DNA from: Bacillota bacterium
GTDB taxonomy: Bacteria; Bacillota; Sulfobacillia; UBA995; UBA9673
Assembly (NCBI GenBank): GCA_003599345.1
Contig: QZJP01000097.1
Location: forward strand, 1-41,687
Reading direction: 5' to 3'
DNA: 41,687 bases
Of this stretch, positions 36,571 through 41,687 are shown piece after piece. The notes beneath the pieces are model-generated. The model was not told the DNA's origin and did not search any database. It worked only from the letters and a program-made list of their open reading frames with translations. Both the position numbers and the translations under genes were made by a program. How positions within the stretch are numbered: position 1 is the first letter of the stretch; each line of letters begins with the position of its first letter.

Positions 36571-37581
36571 ATGATGCCTGTGGGATTCAACTTCTCTAAG
36601 CTGGACTTCCTCAAGAACGTCCCAAGAAGGTATGTCTGGTTCGGCGCCCTAACCCTAACTCTGGTCGTCCTCGGGGCCATCTCGTGGAGCAGGTTCAGTG
36701 CTGGTCCCTTCGCCCGGCCGATTCCCGGCTCGAAGTGGACGCAGGCCACCCAGGAGCCCGACTTGAGGGTCTTCGTGAAAGAGACCGGGGCGGTCCGGAC
36801 GATGAAGTTCGAGGACTACATCGCCGGGGTGGTCGCGGCCGAGATGGACCCGTCCTGGCCCCTCGAGGCCCTTAAGAGCCAGGCCATAGTCGCCCGTACG
36901 TTCACCATCGAGCAGCTCGAGCGCAAGGGAGGCGTCGCCGCCGCCCACCCGGGAGCGGACGTGTCCACCGACCCCCAGGAGTTCCAGGCCTTCGACGCGG
37001 GCCGCGTGAACGACAATGTGAGGCGGGCCGTCCAGGAGACGAGGGGCGTCATCATCACCTACCGCGGCCGCCCGGTCAGGGCCTGGTTCCACTCCGACGC
37101 CGGCGGTCAGACGGCCACCCCCGTGGAGGGTCTGGGGGGCCAAGCAGAGGCCGGCGACTTCCCCTATCTCCGGACCGTGAGGGTGCCCTGGACGTCGCCG
37201 AACACCGAGTGGTCAGCGACGTTCACCCGCGACGAGGTCCGCCGCGCCGCCATGGAAGCGGGTCAGGACCCCGGCTCGGTAGCGAGCGTCTCCGTGGGTA
37301 GGAAAGGCCCCTCGGGGCGGGCCGTCGACATCGTGGTCGGAAACGCGACCGTACCGGCCCCCGATTTCCGACTCGCCATCGGGAGCGATCGGATGCGGTC
37401 GACTCTGATCACCTCGCTGACTATGCAGGGCGACAAGGTCGTCATGACCGGCCGCGGCAACGGGCATGGGGTCGGCCTGGCCCAGTGGGCGGCCAAGGCC
37501 ATGGCCGAACAGGGCCGGACCGCGGACGACATTGTCCGCTTCTTCTACTCCCGCGCCAGGCTGAGCAAGCTCTGGCCTTAG
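36571..37581 (+). CDS. SpoIID/LytB-domain protein
   Basis: A membrane-anchored protein of 336 residues with one N-terminal helix (about 22-42, VWFGALTLTLVVLGAI). The SpoIID/LytB domain follows. MKFEDYIAGVVAAEMDPSWPLEALKSQAIVARTF has the catalytic-type Glu in AAEM, and FHSDAGGQTATPVEG and GHGVGLAQWAAKAMAEQG are the other family blocks. SpoIID is a lytic transglycosylase that helps the mother-cell membrane engulf the forespore. In B. subtilis spoIID lies elsewhere, but clostridia often carry it between yabO and yabP. Starts ATG 36571 or 36574. Confidence 0.9.
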   Translation: MMPVGFNFSKLDFLKNVPRRYVWFGALTLTLVVLGAISWSRFSAGPFARPIPGSKWTQATQEPDLRVFVKETGAVRTMKFEDYIAGVVAAEMDPSWPLEALKSQAIVARTFTIEQLERKGGVAAAHPGADVSTDPQEFQAFDAGRVNDNVRRAVQETRGVIITYRGRPVRAWFHSDAGGQTATPVEGLGGQAEAGDFPYLRTVRVPWTSPNTEWSATFTRDEVRRAAMEAGQDPGSVASVSVGRKGPSGRAVDIVVGNATVPAPDFRLAIGSDRMRSTLITSLTMQGDKVVMTGRGNGHGVGLAQWAAKAMAEQGRTADDIVRFFYSRARLSKLWP

Positions 37582-37607
37582 GACCTCGCCAGCCGCCCGG
37601 GTGCCGG

Positions 37608-37635
37608 GTCTAAAGGCCTCCCCCGCACATACAGA
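37608..37635 (+). promoter_or_regulatory. Possible sigma-E-type promoter of yabP
   Basis: CATACAGA at 37628-37635 matches seven of eight bases of the sigma-E -10 (CATACAnT); a weak AT-rich -35 (GTCTAAA, 37608-37614) lies 13 bases upstream. B. subtilis yabP-yabQ is a sigma-E operon. Confidence 0.4.
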
Positions 37636-37674
37636 TTAGGGACACACCCCCGTAGGGGCCGGGGAGGCGGGACC

Positions 37675-37968
37675 GTGGAAGACAAGGACTTCGACGGCGC
37701 GGAGGGGCACGTCGTCACAATCACCAACCGCGAGCAGGTCTCCATAGGCGGGGTCATCCACGTTGACAGCTTCGACGACCAGGAGATCATCGTCGACACC
37801 GACCTCGGGACCCTGAACCTCAAGGGGGAGGACCTGCACATCAAGCAGCTCAGTCTGGATGAGGGCTACCTTGAGGTGGAGGGCGTGGTCAACTCCGTCG
37901 CCTACAGCATCCGTCCGAAGGGTCGCGGGGAAAGGGCCAAGAGCCTGCTCGAGCGCATCTTGCGCTGA
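37675..37968 (+). CDS. yabP: Sporulation protein YabP
   Basis: A 97-residue soluble protein: GHVVTITNREQVSIGGVIHVDSFDDQEIIVDTDLGTLNLKGEDLHIKQLSLDEGYLEVEG-type beta strands typical of the YabP/YqfC family. YabP is needed with YabQ for a normal spore cortex in B. subtilis; its chemistry is unknown. Start is GTG at 37675 with GGGGAGG before it. The basic tail after residue 80 is not conserved. Confidence 0.93.
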   Translation: MEDKDFDGAEGHVVTITNREQVSIGGVIHVDSFDDQEIIVDTDLGTLNLKGEDLHIKQLSLDEGYLEVEGVVNSVAYSIRPKGRGERAKSLLERILR

Positions 37969-37977
37969 CGGCCGACG

Positions 37978-38021
37978 CTGACCGGCCGCCACCCTGACCG
38001 GCCGCCACCCTGACCGGCCGG
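37978..38021. repeat. 16-bp tandem repeat after yabP
   Basis: CTGACCGGCCGCCACC occurs at 37978-37993 and 37994-38009, with a partial third copy at 38010-38021. Copies are identical over shared bases. Each unit contains a CCGGCC core that can fold. It lies in the gap between yabP and the transglycosylase gene. Confidence 0.9.
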
Positions 38022-38139
38022 CAGAGACCCTGGAGGGTTTTGGCCCGGCCGGATAGAACATACAGTCCCACCGAGTCTACACCCGCTGGCCGCAGGCCCT
38101 CGGGTCCGTTCCGACCCCTGGCTTCGTCCGGACGGAGGT

Positions 38140-39141
38140 ATGGCGTTAGCCCTACAGCCAGGCACTCCCCCCGCCATGCGACCACCCGAACCCCCTGGTG
38201 AGACGGAGACGGTCGTTTCCCGGGGGAGGATTGCGGTTTGGCTGCGTGACGCTCTCACCCCGGCTCTGAGGTGGCTCACCGTCGCGGCTTGGCGACTGGC
38301 GGCCCGCGCCCTGGGGGCGGCCCTACGCGGCCTGGTCTACATCCTGGCGAGTCCCGTCATTCTCATGGCCGACCTCATCCAGCCCGACCCGGGTCTGTCA
38401 CGCTCCTGGATCTCCGGTTTCATGGGCTTCATGACCGTTCTCATCGGGATTACCTGGGGGTTCGGCTACTTGGTGACCGTCGAGACTCTTGAGGGGAACG
38501 CCCTCATGACGACCTTCGCCGAGATCGGGCCCCAACTTGCGGGAGTCCCCTACGTGGACCACATCCAGGTGAGCGCGGCGGAACACGGTCTGGACCCCGC
38601 GCTGGTGGCCGCGATCATCACCCAGGAGAGCGGCTTCGACCCCAACGCCGTATCGCCGGCCGGAGCACGCGGGCTGATGCAGATCATGCCGTCGACGTGG
38701 CGCTTCACCTGCCCCGGTTCCCCGTGTGGCGGTGCGCACCAACCCCCGGCGTGCGGCCCGGACTGCATCTTCGACCCCGCGGCGAACATCCGCGCGGGCA
38801 CGAGGTACTTCGCCCGGGTCTTGGACCACTTCGACGGCAACACCGTTCTCGCGTTCGCGGCCTACAACGCCGGGTCGGCCTCGGTCCGCCGTTACTTGGG
38901 TCCTGACGAGAACGCCGGAAGTCTCGAGAGACTCCCGCCGTTCGCCGAGACCCGAACCTACGTCTACCGCGTGCTGTCCTTTTGGGCCGAACTGCGAGCC
39001 GGCGGTGTCCCCGACGTAGCCGTGTTGTCCGCTGAGGAGTGCCGCCTCCTGAGGCAACTGGCGACGGTATTCCCCGCTCTCGTCCTCGGTCTGTGGGGTC
39101 TGTTCGCGGCCTGGGTGGCCCGGCGCCTCTCGCAACGTTGA
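38140..39141 (+). CDS. Membrane lytic transglycosylase (SLT domain)
   Basis: A 333-residue protein with membrane helices near residues 41-75 and 92-115 and another near the C-terminus (about 308-325). The SLT fold begins near 145: VAAIITQESGFDPNAVSPAGARGLMQIMPSTW, with catalytic E163. AAYNAGSASVRRYLG completes the site. A Cys-rich insert (CPGSPCGG...CGPDC) lies between. Likely cleaves peptidoglycan glycan strands outside the membrane. It is inserted between yabP and yabQ, which are adjacent in B. subtilis. The ATG at 38140 has GGAGG only one base before it, too close, so the true start may differ (next ATG at 38176 lacks a ribosome site). Confidence 0.82.
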   Translation: MALALQPGTPPAMRPPEPPGETETVVSRGRIAVWLRDALTPALRWLTVAAWRLAARALGAALRGLVYILASPVILMADLIQPDPGLSRSWISGFMGFMTVLIGITWGFGYLVTVETLEGNALMTTFAEIGPQLAGVPYVDHIQVSAAEHGLDPALVAAIITQESGFDPNAVSPAGARGLMQIMPSTWRFTCPGSPCGGAHQPPACGPDCIFDPAANIRAGTRYFARVLDHFDGNTVLAFAAYNAGSASVRRYLGPDENAGSLERLPPFAETRTYVYRVLSFWAELRAGGVPDVAVLSAEECRLLRQLATVFPALVLGLWGLFAAWVARRLSQR

Positions 39142-39234
39142 ACCCGGCACGCCCCGCATATGATTGCCTGTATCGCGGTCGTGTCGCGGTCCCCTGGGGG
39201 GCCTGCGGCGGGGCCGCGCGGAGAGGGCGGGGCC

Positions 39235-39789
39235 GTGGGCATGTTATGGCGGGACACGCAACTCCTCTCGACAGCCGCGATGTTCCTTGCCGGCGCGGCC
39301 CTGGCTCTCCTCTACGACCTATTAAGTATCGTCACCGGTCGAGCCACGCCTCCGGCCAGGGTCCGCCGCCGCGGACCGCGCGTTCTCAGCCTGTGGGACC
39401 TTCTATTCTGGGTTGTGGCCACGCCGCTTGTGTTCGCGGCCAGCCTGGTCTCCAACCAAGGCGAGCTCAGGATCTACGTCTTCGTGGGCCTGGCTCTGGG
39501 TGCTGCGGCCTACCACTTCTTGGCCCGGGCCTTCGTTGTCAATGCGGGCCTCGCCACCAGGACCGGGCTCATCCGAACCGGTCGGTTTGTAGGGCGGGCG
39601 GTGGCGCGACCGGTGGGAGCGGCGTCACGAAAGGCGGTAAGGGTGGCTGGCGCTCTTGGGCGTTGGGCCCGCGGACGGGGAGAAGCCGCCGGCCGGAGCG
39701 TCCGCCGGGTTGCCGGGAGGGCCGGCGCTGGGCTCGCGGGGGCCGGACGGAGAATCCTGGGAGGAATCCGGTCGCGGCCCAAGGAATAG
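39235..39789 (+). CDS. yabQ: Spore cortex protein YabQ
   Basis: A 184-residue membrane protein with about three helices in the first 110 residues: TAAMFLAGAALALLYDLL, then SLWDLLFWVVATPLVFAASL, then RIYVFVGLALGAAAYHFL. The YDLL and LWDLLFW segments are typical of YabQ. The last 75 residues are very Arg/Gly/Ala-rich. B. subtilis YabQ localises to the forespore outer membrane and is needed for cortex formation. Start is GTG at 39235 (or ATG 39241) with GGAGAGG upstream; the upstream in-frame ATG at 39160 would add a poor N-terminus. Confidence 0.87.
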   Translation: MGMLWRDTQLLSTAAMFLAGAALALLYDLLSIVTGRATPPARVRRRGPRVLSLWDLLFWVVATPLVFAASLVSNQGELRIYVFVGLALGAAAYHFLARAFVVNAGLATRTGLIRTGRFVGRAVARPVGAASRKAVRVAGALGRWARGRGEAAGRSVRRVAGRAGAGLAGAGRRILGGIRSRPKE

Positions 39790-39837
39790 GCGGGTGACTG
39801 CTCTTCTCGTAGGTAGCGCAGGGGAGAAGTCACGGCG

Positions 39838-40281
39838 GTGGACGACATGGTGCTCGGTGGGAAGTCTAGAACGAGAAAGGGCTTTCGTCCCAGAGTCGTC
39901 CCCGGGCGGGTTCTGAGCCGGCCGGGTGCAGCCGGCGTCCCCGCGGCCGTCGGCCGCGGAGAAACGGCGAGCCGGAATGTGGGAGGCGAAACCGCGGGAC
40001 GTGGCCTCCCAAGGCTCGGACGTCTCGCGTTTCTCGTCGTTTTCGTTTACTTGTTCACTGGCCTCGTTCTTCAGAGCGTCGAGGCCATGGGTCTTGCGCG
40101 GCAGGCGCGAGACCTCGAGCAGCGGGTGGCGGCCTTGACCGAAGAAAATGAGCGCCTCGCCACCGAAATCGAATACGCCAAGACCGATGAATACATAGAG
40201 AGAATCGCCCGCGAGGAACTGGGGCTAACGCGGCCTAACGAGATACCGTACAGCACAGCCGGGGCGTCCACTGGACCCTAG
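39838..40281 (+). CDS. divIC: Septum formation initiator DivIC/FtsB family
   Basis: A 147-residue bitopic cell-division protein. Residues 1-58 are basic and cytoplasmic; one helix at about 62-82 (LAFLVVFVYLFTGLVL). A coiled coil (about 88-115, ARDLEQRVAALTEENERLATEI) and the conserved EYIERIAREELGLTRPNEI follow. It joins FtsL and DivIB to activate septal wall synthesis. Start GTG at 39838 with GGGGAGAA about 10 bases upstream. A perfect sigma-A promoter for the next gene follows its stop. Confidence 0.9.
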   Translation: MDDMVLGGKSRTRKGFRPRVVPGRVLSRPGAAGVPAAVGRGETASRNVGGETAGRGLPRLGRLAFLVVFVYLFTGLVLQSVEAMGLARQARDLEQRVAALTEENERLATEIEYAKTDEYIERIAREELGLTRPNEIPYSTAGASTGP

Positions 40282-40332
40282 TCAAACCGCGCGAGGAGAA
40301 GTCACCTAGCTGGGTGGTTGACCGTCGTCACC

Positions 40333-40361
40333 TTGACACCCCAAGGCGGCTAATCTATAAT
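40333..40361 (+). promoter_or_regulatory. Consensus sigma-A promoter of yabR
   Basis: Perfect TTGACA (40333-40338), 17-base spacer and perfect TATAAT (40356-40361). A start near 40368 gives a leader of about 34 bases. This is the best promoter in the window. Confidence 0.92.
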
Positions 40362-40364
40362 CTT

Positions 40365-40377
40365 GTTTTGCCAAAAC
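40365..40377. promoter_or_regulatory. Palindrome at the yabR transcription start
   Basis: GTTTTG and CAAAAC flank a single central base, a perfect 6-bp inverted repeat. It covers the expected transcription start of the consensus promoter, a normal place for an operator. No regulator is identified. Confidence 0.5.
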
Positions 40378-40401
40378 AGCTTGTGAGAGGACTGCGGGTT
40401 A

Positions 40402-40779
40402 GTGGCGGTAGTCGTCGGAAGCATCGTGGAAGGAACGGTCACGGGCATCACGCATTTCGGAGCCTTTGTGCTCCTTCCTTCGGGTGAGACCGGTCTCGTT
40501 CACATCTCCGAGATAGCTGACACCTACGTCAAGGACATTCGCGACTACCTCAAGGAGAATGACAAGGTCAAGGTCAAGATACTCTCGTTCGACGGCAAGA
40601 GCAAAATCGGTCTTTCGATTAAACAGGCGTTGCCGCCCAGCGCCCGCCGAGCCAGCCGCCAGTCGTTCGAGGAGAAGCTGGCAAGGTTCGTAAAGGACAG
40701 TGACGAGAAGCTCGCGGACCTCAGGAGGAGCACGGACGCCCGGCGGGGCGGCCGAGGTGGCGGGCGGAACGCCGGCTGA
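40402..40779 (+). CDS. yabR: S1-domain RNA-binding protein YabR
   Basis: A 125-residue protein with one S1 domain (residues 1-75): VGSIVEGTVTGITHFGAFVLLPSGETGLVHISEIAD and VKVKILSFDGKSKIGLSIKQA. A basic/acidic tail follows, ending in a Gly-Arg-rich stretch. General RNA-binding role. Relatives include GSP13/YugI and polynucleotide phosphorylase S1 domains. Start is GTG at 40402 with GAGAGG upstream. It follows divIC as in B. subtilis and has its own consensus promoter. Confidence 0.92.
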   Translation: MAVVVGSIVEGTVTGITHFGAFVLLPSGETGLVHISEIADTYVKDIRDYLKENDKVKVKILSFDGKSKIGLSIKQALPPSARRASRQSFEEKLARFVKDSDEKLADLRRSTDARRGGRGGGRNAG

Positions 40780-40837
40780 TCGGAGACAAGGCCGGCTGAC
40801 CGGGGATACCGGTAACCGGCTTCTCGATCAACCAGGC

Positions 40838-40867
40838 GTGACGTGCGGCATGGGCCTGGAGTATGAT
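40838..40867 (+). promoter_or_regulatory. Possible promoter of the tRNA pair
   Basis: TATGAT at 40862-40867 with GTGACG 18 bases upstream (40838-40843). The -35 is weak. It would start transcription about 33 bases before tRNA-Met. Confidence 0.4.
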
Positions 40868-40905
40868 ACTGTAACATTGTTGACAAGCGAAGAGAAGCCC
40901 TTGGT

Positions 40906-40982
40906 GGCGGCGTAGCTCAGTTGGCTAGAGCATGCGGTTCATACCCGCAGAGTCACTGGTTCGAATCCAGTCGCCGCTACCA
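40906..40982 (+). tRNA. tRNA-Met (CAT)
   Basis: Complete 77-base cloverleaf with encoded CCA. Acceptor GGCGGCG pairs with CGCCGCT (one G-T at the first pair). The anticodon stem TGCGG/CCGCA encloses TTCATAC, anticodon CAT. The T arm is CTGG-TTCGAAT-CCAG. The first pair and the absence of three G-C pairs at the anticodon stem base fit an elongator, not an initiator. A tRNA-Ile(CAT) modified by lysidine cannot be fully excluded. Confidence 0.95.
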
Positions 40983-41014
40983 TTTCATTTGTGATAACTT
41001 GTCGTTACGGTCTT

Positions 41015-41090
41015 GGGCCATTAGCTCAACTGGTAGAGCATCCGACTCTTAATCGGACGGTTTAGGGTTCGAGTCCCTGATGGCCCACCA
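41015..41090 (+). tRNA. tRNA-Lys (CTT)
   Basis: Complete 76-base cloverleaf with encoded CCA. Acceptor GGGCCAT pairs with ATGGCCC. The anticodon stem TCCGA/TCGGA encloses CTCTTAA, giving anticodon CTT. It lies 32 bases after tRNA-Met. A decayed integrase runs toward its 3' end, so it is the likely attachment site of a former integrative element. Confidence 0.95.
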
Positions 41091-41583
41091 GGATTGCGCA
41101 GGTAGACGGCCCGTTGCAGACGGGCCGTCTGCGTTGTGCGGGGGTAATCGGGGGTTCTGCAACAGAACTGCAACCGAACTCCATCGCTAGCCTACCCACC
41201 TGCCCTCTCGCCAAGATGTAGTCCATCGCGTCGGCGGCACCACGTTGCAGGTCGGAGTCAGTATGCGCGTAGATGCCCAGAGTCGTGCTGATGCTAGCAT
41301 GACCCAGCCGTTGCTGCATTACCTTCGCCGGAACGCCGTGCTTGAGCAGCAGGCTGGCGGGTGAGTGTCTGAGGTCATGGAAACGGACATGCGCCAGTCC
41401 TAGGACCTAGAGGACCCGGGAGAAGACTCTTGAAGCCTGACCTGGGTCCACAGAACCGCCACGCCCCGATTCGCTGAACCGGCCTCCACTGACCGTATAG
41501 CCCAACGACCCCTTCCGGCTCAGTACTATCCAGTTCCGCGGACCCTAGATAGTCCCGTACCGGACCTCAGGGCCTGTGTGCTA
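41062..41583 (-). pseudogene. Decayed tyrosine recombinase (integrase) at tRNA-Lys
   Basis: Reading the minus strand toward the tRNA, one frame gives integrase features. First comes NWIVLSRKG, then SRVFSRVL, then the catalytic box HVRFHDLRHSPASLLLKHG. VMQQRLGHASISTTLGIYAH with the catalytic Tyr follows, then the AADAMDYIL end helix. That frame is broken by TAG at 41407-41409, 41545-41547 and 41581-41583. A TGA lies further upstream near 41640, and no confident homology is seen beyond. The downstream open frame continues through a terminator-like hairpin and stops (TAA, 41062-41064) inside the tRNA-Lys T arm, so its original end is unclear. The enzyme cannot be functional as read. Confidence 0.75.
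41104..41130 (+). terminator. Terminator hairpin after the tRNA genes
   Basis: AGACGGCCCGT (41104-41114) pairs perfectly with 41120-41130 (11 bp, 5-base loop), 14 bases after tRNA-Lys. It is followed by GCGTTGTG, a weak T-tract. Confidence 0.7.
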
Positions 41584-41687
41584 TCCGACGTAGACCTCTC
41601 CGAGCATCCCGAGCGCTTGTGGATGCGACGTTCGACACCTTCACCATCTGGCCAAATCGCCTGCCACTGCTCTTTGACCCCGGGCTG

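Noticed and set aside
37978-38021. CRISPR-like array after yabP
   Set aside because: The 16-bp units are directly adjacent, without unique spacers.
40880-40885. TTGACA as a tRNA promoter -35
   Set aside because: The matching -10 would fall inside tRNA-Met and no TATAAT-like sequence is there.

Overview
The window is GC-rich chromosomal DNA from an endospore-forming member of the Bacillota (Firmicutes), probably a high-GC clostridial-type lineage. The reason is gene order. From about 3.3 kb to the tRNA genes it follows the Bacillus subtilis block running from tmk through abrB, tatD, ksgA, ispE, purR, spoVG, glmU, prs, ctc, pth, mfd, spoVT, spoVB, mazG, yabO, yabP, yabQ and divIC to yabR. The sporulation markers spoVG, spoVT, spoVB, spoIID-type, yabP, yabQ and abrB are all present. 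No species can be named from the sequence.

Layout. 1-1.6 kb: a small DUF6379-like protein, a YfhL-type ferredoxin and an acylphosphatase, with a two-way terminator between the last two. 1.66-6.96 kb: a tightly overlapping operon of an Orn/Lys/Arg decarboxylase, tmk, the cyclic-di-AMP receptor darA, holB, ricT and rsmI. 6.98-10.05 kb: abrB on the minus strand with a clear promoter, a lone tRNA-binding domain where metG is expected, tatD, and a membrane diguanylate cyclase broken by an in-frame TAG. 10.1-12.3 kb: a hairpin-rich leader, a 3D-domain cell-wall protein and ksgA; rnmV is absent between them. 12.4-19.8 kb: an accessory stretch with a YkuK-like RNase H-fold protein, a trypsin-fold protein, an acyl-CoA synthetase, and the cyanophycin pair cphB-cphA. 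19.9-25 kb: ispE, a MobA-like nucleotidyltransferase, purR, spoVG, a GlmU homologue without its acetyltransferase half, and prs. 25-25.9 kb: an amidohydrolase on the opposite strand. 26.2-31.6 kb: rplY/ctc, pth, a PrsW-like membrane protein and mfd. 31.7-40.8 kb: a SurA-N-like lipid-anchored or membrane chaperone, spoVT, spoVB, mazG, HU, rqcP, a SpoIID-domain protein, yabP, a membrane lytic transglycosylase, yabQ, divIC and the S1 protein yabR. 40.9-41.1 kb: tRNA-Met(CAT) and tRNA-Lys(CTT). 41.1 kb to the end: a decayed tyrosine integrase pointing at tRNA-Lys, the mark of an old integrative element.

How the genes fit together. Most are housekeeping genes for nucleotide supply (tmk, prs, purR, mazG), replication and repair (holB, mfd), translation (rsmI, ksgA, pth, rplY, rqcP, tRNAs) and envelope work (ispE, the GlmU-like protein, the 3D protein, the transglycosylase, divIC). 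Sporulation genes are interleaved among them. The lineage-specific additions are cyanophycin synthesis and breakdown (an Arg-Asp nitrogen polymer) plus an arginine/lysine-type decarboxylase about 14 kb away.

Points of most interest: the amber-interrupted GGDEF gene, the degraded integrase at tRNA-Lys, the domain-only GlmU and MetRS remnants, a 7-unit 12-bp coding repeat in the decarboxylase, the cphB start codon sitting inside a terminator hairpin, and a four-hairpin leader before the 3D-domain gene. I see no clear new multi-gene system. The strongest undescribed candidates are the leader RNA and the conserved trypsin-fold protein.
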